DNA from: Flavobacteriaceae bacterium
Lineage (GTDB): Bacteria > Bacteroidota > Bacteroidia > Flavobacteriales > Flavobacteriaceae
Assembly: GCA_002702875.1 (NCBI GenBank)
Contig: PACV01000072.1
Coordinates: 51,094 to 91,080 of the forward strand
Reading direction: 5' to 3'
DNA: 39,987 nt
Shown here: positions 17,501 through 24,660 of the stretch, piece after piece
How the letters are laid out: the number at the start of each line of letters is the position of its first letter
How positions within the stretch are numbered: position 1 is the stretch's first letter
The notes under the pieces: generated by a model
Databases searched by the model: none
What the model was told of the DNA's origin: nothing
Seen by the model: only the letters and a program-made list of their open reading frames with translations
Made by a program: the position numbers and the translations under genes

Positions 17501-18403
17501 GACAGTGAGATAGATGATACCGGAGAAATTATTTCATATGGGATTGAAATTTGTGTTTCAGGTGAAATTATTGATGACGACGATAATGATAAAATTCCAA
17601 ATGAAGTTGACAACTGTCCAAATGTTAGTAACCCAAACCAGTTAGATTCAAATTCAAATGGAATTGGTGATGTATGTGATATCTATAACTATGACAATTT
17701 TAAAATAATTAAAAAAGATGAATCTTGCTACGACAAAAACAATGGATCAATTCAAATAATATCAAAAATTAAAGAAAATTATTCAGTTGAAATATCATCT
17801 GATACTGGATTCAATAAATCTTACAATTTTAGTGACAACAGCATTCAAATTGAGAACTTACCAAGTGGAGATTATACAATTTGCATTACTAGTTCAAATT
17901 ATCCAGATTTTAAGAGATGTTACAGTACAATAATTGATCAACCAACAGAATTAGAAGTAGTTTCTAAAATTAATTATGATAAAGAAACAATTAGTTTAAA
18001 CATGACTGGCTCTGACATTTATAAAATAAAAATTAATGATTTAATTTTTAATTCAAACAAATCTTATGAGACATTTAAATTAAGAAAAGGCTTTAATCAT
18101 ATTGAGGTTATCTCACCAAATTCTTGTAATGAAATTTTTACTGAAAATATTTATATAAGCAAAAAATCCCTAATTAGTCCGAATCCAGTTGAAGATAAAT
18201 TAGTTATATATCCTGGTGAAAATAATATTGAGCTAAGAATTATCATTTTTGATATGAATGGAAACATTCTAAAAAATAAATTTTTTAACAACAATAATGG
18301 TTTAAAAATTGAATTAGATGTTGAAGATTTAGCTCCAAGTACTTATTTTTTGAGACTGATTTCTGAATCAAATCTTGAGAATATAAAATTTGTTAAGAAA
18401 TGA
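14522..18403 (+). CDS. Secreted reprolysin-like zinc metalloprotease with P-domain and T9SS sorting domain
   Basis: A 1293-residue multidomain exoprotein starting at TTG 14522 with a signal peptide (ILKILIVFLSNFYLSYGQ). A propeptide of about 180 residues precedes the metzincin catalytic domain: HEIGHQFGAHH at 355-365 supplies the zinc histidines 355, 359 and 365 and Glu356, with the Met-turn at Met387 (TLMGYAG). An FN3-like domain lies near 778-866 (TYYWRVRS), a proprotein-convertase P domain near 873-1014 (DLTIYLESPSGERV, GNWLLIVEDSEIDDTG), and a thrombospondin type-3 calcium repeat near 1018-1055 (PNEVDNCPNVSNPNQLD). Residues from about 1215 (SPNPVEDKLVI) form a type A T9SS C-terminal domain. 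It should be secreted by T9SS and attached to the cell surface or released. Its substrate is unknown. The stop overlaps the next gene (ATGA). Confidence 0.9.
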   Translation: MKKNFILKILIVFLSNFYLSYGQDYWQIQSKLNLVESNSILNDDTDNIQFAKIDYDFFNNELKNLKALNSFNFSKKSLFFLNENKELEEFLIYKSNVLSELISEKYPKIINFKGESKNRDGVRITGTFSPLGINGVITTKETKVYIQPKKNSTNNQHIVYTKNRFSKFNHKRLNCLAEPKKDISSYLKKKKIQSKETTTESRNLKIFRIAVSATASYTSFWGDNDDTNGSNKNDAFIAIVSTINRVNEIFETDLAIRLELVSDESLVFSDQKNQPYSNDFSNELQETLNKSIGVSNYDLGHLFAYGNVPDGNSGCIGCVCDNALKGRAYSTHPFIDISGEGFFLNDYFDVDFVAHEIGHQFGAHHTFSYENEGFGVSVEPGSGSTLMGYAGLTSRNDLQNHTDGYLHYKSIEEIEKYLESINCQNEISGTNNKPEVSAGNNNYIPSGTPYELTAVATASGQNNLSFNWEQLDSGTVNTLNYSSDKKTGSLNRSYPPSQKKNRFIPNLNRILANKLIESNPSLNSDWESISTIGRILNWGVTVRDNIVVSNDSISQINQDQKKIFVIDSQPFEILSQTVSTTKWGTGDNQKIVWQVGETYNDPINTKTVSIYLSTDGGRTFPINLISNTPNDGEVYITVPEKIETKEARLKIVADNSIYFSINKVNFEIELRDFSFSFDNVEYQICNLDNIIVNFDFLIHNEFNESVNFTLNDPSNSVQYEITPTNTSLNDSKVSIELKGLDKLAYEDYEFSILGESSSSSNTNYFKLKKRNTEQKKPENISPINNSTIDLLSTNLIWKSDENVDDFQVQVSTNTEFDNLIIDKKTNKSELTINNLSSESTYYWRVRSINFCSTSTFSDIFSFSTKKTSCRNIKSTEVPKQLNDAGQFNNGITVSKILVPFNEKVQDINVNLSINHTYLSDLTIYLESPSGERVLLSQKQGGDKKNYINTTFDDNADFFVSESSPPFTGIFKPVESLSKFIGDESYGNWLLIVEDSEIDDTGEIISYGIEICVSGEIIDDDDNDKIPNEVDNCPNVSNPNQLDSNSNGIGDVCDIYNYDNFKIIKKDESCYDKNNGSIQIISKIKENYSVEISSDTGFNKSYNFSDNSIQIENLPSGDYTICITSSNYPDFKRCYSTIIDQPTELEVVSKINYDKETISLNMTGSDIYKIKINDLIFNSNKSYETFKLRKGFNHIEVISPNSCNEIFTENIYISKKSLISPNPVEDKLVIYPGENNIELRIIIFDMNGNILKNKFFNNNNGLKIELDVEDLAPSTYFLRLISESNLENIKFVKK

Positions 18404-19071
18404 GAAATATTTTGTTATTAATTTTTACACTTTTTGTCTGTTGTTCAAAAGAAAAAGTTTTTCAACCTGAAAAGACTGTACTATTATATCCCATAAATTA
18501 TGACACATGTATTCAAATTAATGATACTATAAATTCAACATCAAACATAAATTTTGTATGGAAGAATTCTAATTATACTGATTCATATGAGTTGGTTATT
18601 AAAAATATTACAACTGAAGAAATTAAAACATACAAAACAAATTTTACAAATTTTCAAGCATCAATTAAAAATGGATTTTCTTATAATTGGTGGGTAAACT
18701 CTATATCAAATTCATTAGGTAGTAAAATTAAGAGTGATACATGGTTATTCTTCTTAGAAAAGCAGGTGGATTTAAATTATTTACCCTATTCAGCCAGGTT
18801 AGTTCAACCACAAAATAATTCAAAAGTTAACTTATTAGATAACCAAATTGAATTTAAATGGGAGGGTTATGATGTTGATAACGATATTGTGAATTATTCT
18901 TTAAATTATGGTTTTGCTATTGATAATTTGGATAAAACCATTAAAAATATTTCGGCCACATCTGTTAAAATTCAATTAAATAACAATCAGACATATTTTT
19001 GGCAAGTAGTGACAGTTGATTCAAAGGGTAACAAATCTTTTTCAACTATTTATGAATTTACAACTAACTGA
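18400..19071 (+). CDS. Probable lipoprotein with FN3-like domains
   Basis: A 223-residue protein with an N-terminal hydrophobic segment (ILLLIFTLFVCCSK) that resembles a lipoprotein signal, although the -1 position of the lipobox (Val or Cys) is atypical. Two FN3-like units follow: residues about 22-108 (NINFVWKNSNYTDSYELVI ... YNWWVNSI) and about 125-223 (IEFKWEGYDVDNDIVNYSL ... YFWQVVTVDSKGNKSF). The W-x-V aromatic pattern resembles the FN3 domain of the protease encoded just upstream. Its ATG overlaps the protease stop (ATGA), so the two are translationally coupled. Role unknown; it may anchor, assist or be a ligand of the secreted protease. It converges with pth at a 5-bp gap without a visible terminator. 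Confidence 0.78.
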   Translation: MRNILLLIFTLFVCCSKEKVFQPEKTVLLYPINYDTCIQINDTINSTSNINFVWKNSNYTDSYELVIKNITTEEIKTYKTNFTNFQASIKNGFSYNWWVNSISNSLGSKIKSDTWLFFLEKQVDLNYLPYSARLVQPQNNSKVNLLDNQIEFKWEGYDVDNDIVNYSLNYGFAIDNLDKTIKNISATSVKIQLNNNQTYFWQVVTVDSKGNKSFSTIYEFTTN

Positions 19072-19076
19072 TTAAT

Positions 19077-19679
19077 TTAATTGAATTTATTCATTGTAGA
19101 GTCAATTCCTTCACTTACAAAACACAAAATGGAATCATAAATTAATGGAAATAAATTCTTAATCGAGAGGATTTCATTTTTTTTGAACTTACCTAATACA
19201 AAATTTGATGGGTCAAGACTATTTTCTGGATATCCAATACCAATTCTTAATCTTGCAAAATCATCAGTTTGCAATTTATTGGAAATATCTTTTAAACCGT
19301 TGTGTCCCCCACTGCTTCCTTTAGGTTTAAATCGAATCTTACCTAGAGGCAAATTGTAGTCATCTGATACAATCAAAATATTTTTTAATGAAATTTTTTC
19401 CTTTTTTTTCCAATATAAAACTGGCTTGCCCGATAAATTGATATATGAAGTAGGTTTTATTAAAATAATTCTCTTATCATAAAAAGATTTTTCTGCTAAC
19501 TCAACATATCTTTTTTTTTTAAATTTTATTTTGGCTTTTTTAGTAAAATCCTCTAGTACTTTAAAACCAATATTGTGCCTTGTATTGATAAAATTATTAC
19601 CATAGTTTCCTAAACCGACAACTAAATAATTGTTCAAATTTGAATTATTATTAAAAATTGACGAAAAAAAACTTTTCAT
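19077..19679 (-). CDS. pth: Peptidyl-tRNA hydrolase
   Basis: Pth releases peptides from prematurely dissociated peptidyl-tRNA. The 200-residue protein has a short N-terminal extension (SFFSSIFNNNSN), then NYLVVGLGNYGNNFINTRHN containing the catalytic histidine, IILIKPTSYINLSGKPV, VSDDYNLPLGKIRFKPKGS followed by SGGHNGLKDI, and ARLRIGIGYP. All are diagnostic. It is the last gene of the minus-strand unit prs-rplY-pth, with a 19-bp gap to rplY. This order is common in flavobacteria and links ribosome quality control, ribosomal protein L25 and nucleotide supply. Confidence 0.97.
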   Translation of the reverse strand: MKSFFSSIFNNNSNLNNYLVVGLGNYGNNFINTRHNIGFKVLEDFTKKAKIKFKKKRYVELAEKSFYDKRIILIKPTSYINLSGKPVLYWKKKEKISLKNILIVSDDYNLPLGKIRFKPKGSSGGHNGLKDISNKLQTDDFARLRIGIGYPENSLDPSNFVLGKFKKNEILSIKNLFPLIYDSILCFVSEGIDSTMNKFN

Positions 19680-19698
19680 TTACATCAAAATGAAAAGG

Positions 19699-20385
19699 TT
19701 ACTTTTGATCTGACTCTTTATTTTCATTCTCTTTTGAAGTGTCCTTATTTTCTTCAGCAGGAGTATCTTTAGCTCCTTCTTTACTTTCATCAGTTTCAGC
19801 AGAATCAGTTTCAGCTTCTTCAATTTCAGGCATTAATGATGCTCTAGAAGTTTTAACTTGACATATAACTGTGTTTTCAGAGTGCAAAAAACTATAATCG
19901 TCATGTTTTAAATCTACTGTGTATATTTTTTGTCCAAGCTCAAGATTTGATATATCTACAATAATAGAATCTGGTAAATTTTTAGGTAGGGCTTTGACTT
20001 TCAATTTTCTTTTGTTAATAATTAGAACACCTCCGCTTATCAAAACTCCTGGAGCGGACCCTTTTATTTCAACAGGTATACTAATTGAAATTTCTTTATT
20101 CTCGGTCAACTCATAAAAGTCTATGTGGAGTATTTTTCCAGAAACAGGGTGAAATTGAATGTCTTGAATAATTGCATCAAAAGAGTTATTGTTAACGTTA
20201 AGTTTAACTGTGTATGCTTTTGAGGTATATACTAATTTTCTAAAATCAAGTTCTTTAGCACTGAAATGTAAAGGAGGGTTTTTCCCATACAATACACAAG
20301 GAACTGACTCAGCATTACGCAGGGCTTTAGTGTGTTTTTTCCCAACGCTTTCTCTTTTTAATCCGTTGATTGTTAATGATTTCAT
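19699..20385 (-). CDS. rplY: 50S ribosomal protein L25 (Ctc/TL5 type, long form)
   Basis: L25 binds 5S rRNA in the large subunit. The 228-residue protein is the long CTC/TL5 type. The N-terminal 5S-binding domain has [20 protein letters not shown] and [20 protein letters not shown]; the C-terminal beta domain has [19 protein letters not shown] and [20 protein letters not shown] low-complexity acidic tail of about 45 residues, rich in Glu, Asp, Ser and Lys ([18 protein letters not shown] and beyond), ends the protein and is usual for the Bacteroidota version. It lies between prs (6-bp gap) and pth (19-bp gap) and is probably transcribed from the prs promoter. Confidence 0.96.
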   Translation of the reverse strand: MKSLTINGLKRESVGKKHTKALRNAESVPCVLYGKNPPLHFSAKELDFRKLVYTSKAYTVKLNVNNNSFDAIIQDIQFHPVSGKILHIDFYELTENKEISISIPVEIKGSAPGVLISGGVLIINKRKLKVKALPKNLPDSIIVDISNLELGQKIYTVDLKHDDYSFLHSENTVICQVKTSRASLMPEIEEAETDSAETDESKEGAKDTPAEENKDTSKENENKESDQK

Positions 20386-20391
20386 AATAAT

Positions 20392-21327
20392 TTAAACTAT
20401 AAATTTTGAACTAATTGATTTGTTGTTATTTACATTATACATAGTACTTGCAAATAAATCGGCGCAACTTAAAACTTTTATTTTAGAATTTCTAGTAATT
20501 GAGTGATTAATTGAATCTGTCACAATTAATTCTTTAAGTTTTGATTTTTCAATTTTGTCAATTGCATTTTTTGAAAATATGGCGTGTGTACAAATTGCTC
20601 GAACTGATAAAGCTCCTTTTTCTAGCATCAAATTTGCCGCTTGAACAAGTGTGCCTGCTGTGTCAACCATATCGTCAACTAAAACAACATTTTTGTTTTC
20701 AACATTCCCTATTAATTCCATGTTTGAAATAACATTTGCTTTTAGCCTTTGTTTGTAACAAACAACAACATCTGATTTTAAAAATTTTGAGTATGCATAT
20801 GCCCTTTTGGAACCTCCCATATCTGGAGAAGCAATAGTTAAATTGTCCAAATTCATTTTTTTAATGTGAGGGACAAAAATTGTAGATGCAAATAAGTGGT
20901 CAACAGGTTTTTCAAAAAAACCTTGGATTTGGTCAGCATGTAAATCCATGGTTATAATTCTAGTTGCACCAGCAGCCTCAATTAATTTTGCAATCATCTT
21001 TGAACCTATTGGAACTCTAGGCTTGTCTTTTCTATCTTGTCTTGCCCAACCAAAGTAAGGAATTACAGCTGTAATATGCCTTGCTGAAGCTCTTTTAGCA
21101 GCATCTAGCATGAGAAGAAGTTCCATGAGATTATCTGAGGGTTGATGAGTGGATCCTATAATAAATAGTCGGGCTCCCCTTACAGACTCTTCGAAAGAGG
21201 GCTGAAACTCACCATCGCTATATCTTGAAAATGCCACTTTACCAAGAGCAATTCCATAAGATTTAGAAATTTTATTTGCTAGAACTAAACTTTGATTGCA
21301 GCTAAAGATTTTGGCCTCTGGTGACAC
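20392..21327 (-). CDS. prs: Ribose-phosphate pyrophosphokinase (PRPP synthetase)
   Basis: Prs makes 5-phosphoribosyl 1-diphosphate for nucleotide, histidine and NAD synthesis. The 311-residue protein has all class I signatures: GKVAFSRYSDGEFQPSFEES, the RQDRKDKPRVPIGSKM flexible and ATP-binding loop, TMDLHADQIQGFF with the catalytic histidine, ASPDMGGSKRA, and the PRPP-binding VVLVDDMVDTAGTL. The start is GTG at 21327; an in-frame stop lies four codons upstream and the nearby ATG is out of frame. A good promoter lies 20 bp upstream. It heads the prs-rplY-pth unit and diverges from the tRNA-Leu gene. Confidence 0.97.
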   Translation of the reverse strand: MSPEAKIFSCNQSLVLANKISKSYGIALGKVAFSRYSDGEFQPSFEESVRGARLFIIGSTHQPSDNLMELLLMLDAAKRASARHITAVIPYFGWARQDRKDKPRVPIGSKMIAKLIEAAGATRIITMDLHADQIQGFFEKPVDHLFASTIFVPHIKKMNLDNLTIASPDMGGSKRAYAYSKFLKSDVVVCYKQRLKANVISNMELIGNVENKNVVLVDDMVDTAGTLVQAANLMLEKGALSVRAICTHAIFSKNAIDKIEKSKLKELIVTDSINHSITRNSKIKVLSCADLFASTMYNVNNNKSISSKFIV

Positions 21328-21347
21328 ATTATTGTTTTAAGACACTG

Positions 21348-21377
21348 CAAATTTATAAATTTATTTAGGTCAATCAA
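21348..21377 (-). promoter_or_regulatory. Bacteroidota-type promoter for prs-rplY-pth
   Basis: On the minus strand TTG at 21377-21375 is followed after 19 bp by TAAATTTG at 21355-21348, an exact TTG-N19-TAnnTTTG match. The -7 box ends 20 bp before the GTG start, the same spacing as at nadK. Confidence 0.6.
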
Positions 21378-21414
21378 TTATTAGTTATATAATTTTTTAA
21401 TTTAGTGATTTATT

Positions 21415-21497
21415 GCTTCGGTGGCGGAACTGGTAGACGCGCTGGATTCAAAATCCAGTTCTTTTTAAGAGTGTGGGTTCGATTCCCACCCGAAGTA
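21415..21497 (+). tRNA. tRNA-Leu (anticodon CAA)
   Basis: The 83-base sequence folds as a class II tRNA. The acceptor stem pairs GCTTCGG with CCGAAGT (one G-U), discriminator A at 21497. The D-arm contains GGTAGACGC, and the anticodon stem CTGGA/TCCAG encloses the loop TTCAAAA, giving anticodon CAA, which reads UUG. A variable arm with TTCTTTTTAAGAG follows, then the T-arm GTGGG-TTCGATT-CCCAC. The long variable arm and identity bases agree with leucine. No 3' CCA is encoded. It sits between prs and the accessory SusC locus. Confidence 0.96.
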
Positions 21498-21580
21498 CTT
21501 TTAAATTCATTGCAGATTTCTCATTAAAGTATATTTTAAAATACATATTTAAGAAAAAATACTATATGAAATAAAGAATT

Positions 21581-21598
21581 TGACAATTTTATTTGTCA
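21581..21598. promoter_or_regulatory. Inverted repeat upstream of susC (site 1)
   Basis: TGACAA (21581-21586) and TTGTCA (21593-21598) form a perfect 6-bp dyad spaced by six bases, 78 bp upstream of the susC ATG. It begins within a TTGACA that resembles a -35 box. The geometry, two 6-bp half-sites, fits an operator for a dimeric regulator. No TAnnTTTG box was found in the 178-bp leader between the tRNA gene and susC. Confidence 0.4.
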
Positions 21599-21603
21599 TA
21601 TGT

Positions 21604-21616
21604 TAACAAATTGTTA
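21604..21616. promoter_or_regulatory. Inverted repeat upstream of susC (site 2)
   Basis: TAACAA (21604-21609) and TTGTTA (21611-21616) form a dyad with a single central base, 59 bp upstream of the susC ATG and 5 bp after site 1. The half-site resembles that of site 1 (TGACAA versus TAACAA), so the two may be bound by the same protein. A further TTAACAAA lies at about 21630. AT-richness makes chance occurrence possible. Confidence 0.4.
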
Positions 21617-21675
21617 TATATTAGACAACTTAACAAAGAATCAAATTAAATAAGAACGATTAATTATATCATTTT

Positions 21676-24642
21676 ATGAAAAATCTAATGAAATTTAAGA
21701 ACTTCCTATTGGCTGTTTTTGTTTTGTTTGCGCATGCTGTTATCGCACAAACTATATCAGGTACAGTTTCTAGTGAAGATGGTCCCTTACCGGGAGCAAC
21801 TGTTATTGTCAAGGGGACAAATAATGGTACAACAACTGATTTCGATGGAAATTTCTCAATAGAAGCTAGCTCATCTGATGTGCTTGTAGTTTCTTTTGTT
21901 GGTTTTTCCTCTCAAGAAGTGAGTGTTGGAGACAATGATCAGATTACAGTTAATTTACAAGCTGATAATGAGCTTGAAGAGGTTGTAATCACTGGTTATG
22001 GTTCTCAAAAGGAAAAAGAAATTACTTCTGCTGTTACAAAAATTACAGCTGATGAATTTAACAAAGGACCTATTAATACTACTGCAGGCCTTCTAGAAGG
22101 TAAAGTTGCAGGTCTTAGTATTTATAGTAAAGGTGGTAACCCAAATGCGGGTTCAACAATCCGTTTAAGAGGTATAACTTCTTTCGGTGATAATACTTCT
22201 CCTTTATTTGTAATCGACGGTGTTCCAGGATCTTCTATTGATAACGTAGATCCTAATGATATTGAAACTATCAACGTTTTGAAAGATGGTTCAGCTGCTG
22301 CGATTTATGGATCTAGAGGATCAAGTGGTGTAATCATTGTAACTACCAAAAAAGGTTCACAAGGTAGAGTTAAATTAAGTTATAATGGACAATATGGTGT
22401 TTCTGAAAAGATGAACCAAATTAAAATTATGACACCTGCTGAGTTTAGAGCCTTTGGAGGTGCTGACCTTGGAGGAAATGTTGCTAACTATGCTGATGAG
22501 GTAACTCGTCAAGCTGCTAGCTCAATTCACAATATCTCTGCTGCAGGTGGTTTTGACAATACTACTTTTAGAGTATCTGCTAACCTAAGAGATGTTGAAG
22601 GTGTTGTTAAAAGAACTGGATTTACTCAAGCTAATTTTAGAGCTAATATTCAAACTAAAGCTTTAAATGACAAACTTACAGTTGGTATTAATACATCTTA
22701 TACTAGAAGACAAGCTGACTTAGGTAACCCTTCTGTATTAGAATTCGCTAATATATTTAATCCAACAGCTCCTATACTTTTCAAGGATGCTCCACAACAA
22801 ATTCAGGATTATTTTACTGAAGAGCAAATAAGAAGATCTGGAGGATACTTCCAGACACTTGGATTATTTAGAAGTTTTAACCCTGTTGCAATACAAGAAC
22901 AAGGGGTTTACAAACAAGATAAAAATGAGTTTGAATATGGATTCAATTTAGATTACGCACTTACTGATGACCTTACAATTTACGCTTCTGCTGCTAATTT
23001 TAGATCAAGTGCTGAAAACAGAACATCTAGATCAGTTTATGATTACAATACTCAAGCAAACTTAGGTGATAGACCTGGTAGAGTTAGTTTTAACGATTTT
23101 GAAAATTCATATGAAAACTATCAAGTTTATGGTACTTTTGCTAAACAATTAAGTGGTATTGATCTTACAGTAACTGCAGGTTACGATTACTACCAAAGTA
23201 ATTTCTTCTCTAAAGGAATCGACGCTGGAGATTTCCCTAACGAAGCAATTGATTGGTCATTTAGCCTTGGCAGTTCTGAAGACTTACTAACAGGTAACAG
23301 AATTGGACTTAGTAGCTTTAAAGCTCCAACTAGTAAACTTATTGCTGGTTTTGGTAGAGTTAACTTAGTTATTGACAATGGTATTTATGTTAATGCTGGT
23401 GTTAGAAGAGAAGGTTCTAACAAACTTGGTAAAGAAAATTATTGGGGTGTATTTCCATCAGCTGGTGTTGGTGTAGACCTTAATAAGTATTTAGGAACAA
23501 GTTTTGATAAATTAAAAGTAAGAGTTGGTTATGGTACTACAGGTAACTTACCATCTCAAAATGGTTTATCTCAAAAAATATTCACCTTTAGTAATGCAAC
23601 TCAGGCAACTACTCAAGCTAGAGCAGCTAACCCTGATCTAAAATGGGAAGAAAAAACTGAGATTAACTTCGGTGTTGAGTATAGAAACGGACCACTTGAC
23701 GCTACTTTTGATATTTATACAAGAAAAATTACTGACTTTATTAGTGAAACTGAGGTCGATGCTGCTGTTTATGGATTTAACAGAAGATTTGAAAATGCTG
23801 GTGACATAAGTGCTGAAGGTTTTGAATTATCTTTAAGCTATGAAGTAAATGATCAGTGGACTCCTAGTTTAGTATTATCATCTAATCAATCTACAATTGA
23901 TAAGTATACTACCAAAGAGGGTATTACAACTGGAAATTTAGGTTCTCCTGGACAAAACTCAACAAATATGGTTCTTGTAAAAGAAGGATATGCATTGGGT
24001 ACTATTTGGGGTCCTGTTTATGACGGTGTAGATGCTGCTACTGGTAAGCCTAAATTCAAGGATGTTAATGGAGATGGCCAAATCATTGCTGGTCAAGATA
24101 AGGCATTAGATCCACTTGGAGATTTCACTAAGTTAGGTGATGGTATTCCTACTTTAGAGATAGGTTTTAATAATAACGTAAATCTAGGTAGAATACAAGT
24201 AAATGCATTTTTCCAAGCTGCGCTAGGCCACAGCTTAGTTAATACTTGGAGAGCATTCTTTGAACCAAGAATTGGAAGCCAGTTTGCTTACAATTTTATA
24301 AATACAAAGTATGCTGACGATAATTTGAAAGCTGCTGCATTTAGTTCGCTTTATGTTGAAAAAGCTGACTATTTCAAGCTTGCAAATTTAACTGTATCAT
24401 ATGATTTAGGTATTGCAGGTAATACAATTTCTTCTGCTTCAGTTTCTCTGAACGTAAGAAATGCATTTGTAATAACTGATTATACTGGTGCTGATCCAAC
24501 ACCATCTATTGTTGACGGAGGATACGATGCTGGTGGTGGTTCACTATCTAATACTGGTAACATTCTTGCTCCTGGTATTGATAGAAGAAACAATTACTTT
24601 GATTCTAGAAGTTTTACTCTAGGACTAAACATTAACTTTTAA
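21676..24642 (+). CDS. SusC/RagA-family TonB-linked outer membrane transporter
   Basis: A 988-residue TonB-dependent importer that works with SusD as a lid-covered nutrient pump in the outer membrane. After the signal peptide (LLAVFVLFAHAVIAQ) comes a carboxypeptidase-D-like regulatory domain at about 25-105 (ISGTVSSEDGPLPGATVIVK), the TonB box and Bacteroidota SusC signature LEEVVITGYGSQKEKE, the plug (GKVAGLSIYSKGGNPNAGST, PLFVIDGVPG, LKDGSAAAIYGSRGSSGVII), then the 22-strand barrel ending in phenylalanine. There is no N-terminal STN domain, so it is not a sigma-factor-signalling transducer. Codons are rich in GCT, GGT and CTT and the GC content of sampled lines (33-37%) exceeds that of the genes downstream (about 25%), suggesting high expression. 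Substrate unknown. susD follows 18 bp downstream. Confidence 0.96.
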   Translation: MKNLMKFKNFLLAVFVLFAHAVIAQTISGTVSSEDGPLPGATVIVKGTNNGTTTDFDGNFSIEASSSDVLVVSFVGFSSQEVSVGDNDQITVNLQADNELEEVVITGYGSQKEKEITSAVTKITADEFNKGPINTTAGLLEGKVAGLSIYSKGGNPNAGSTIRLRGITSFGDNTSPLFVIDGVPGSSIDNVDPNDIETINVLKDGSAAAIYGSRGSSGVIIVTTKKGSQGRVKLSYNGQYGVSEKMNQIKIMTPAEFRAFGGADLGGNVANYADEVTRQAASSIHNISAAGGFDNTTFRVSANLRDVEGVVKRTGFTQANFRANIQTKALNDKLTVGINTSYTRRQADLGNPSVLEFANIFNPTAPILFKDAPQQIQDYFTEEQIRRSGGYFQTLGLFRSFNPVAIQEQGVYKQDKNEFEYGFNLDYALTDDLTIYASAANFRSSAENRTSRSVYDYNTQANLGDRPGRVSFNDFENSYENYQVYGTFAKQLSGIDLTVTAGYDYYQSNFFSKGIDAGDFPNEAIDWSFSLGSSEDLLTGNRIGLSSFKAPTSKLIAGFGRVNLVIDNGIYVNAGVRREGSNKLGKENYWGVFPSAGVGVDLNKYLGTSFDKLKVRVGYGTTGNLPSQNGLSQKIFTFSNATQATTQARAANPDLKWEEKTEINFGVEYRNGPLDATFDIYTRKITDFISETEVDAAVYGFNRRFENAGDISAEGFELSLSYEVNDQWTPSLVLSSNQSTIDKYTTKEGITTGNLGSPGQNSTNMVLVKEGYALGTIWGPVYDGVDAATGKPKFKDVNGDGQIIAGQDKALDPLGDFTKLGDGIPTLEIGFNNNVNLGRIQVNAFFQAALGHSLVNTWRAFFEPRIGSQFAYNFINTKYADDNLKAAAFSSLYVEKADYFKLANLTVSYDLGIAGNTISSASVSLNVRNAFVITDYTGADPTPSIVDGGYDAGGGSLSNTGNILAPGIDRRNNYFDSRSFTLGLNINF

Positions 24643-24660
24643 TTAAAAAATAAATTGATT

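Noticed and set aside
21676-24642. SusC as a sigma-factor-regulating transducer
   Set aside because: There is no STN domain before the carboxypeptidase-D-like domain, and no sigma or anti-sigma gene is nearby.
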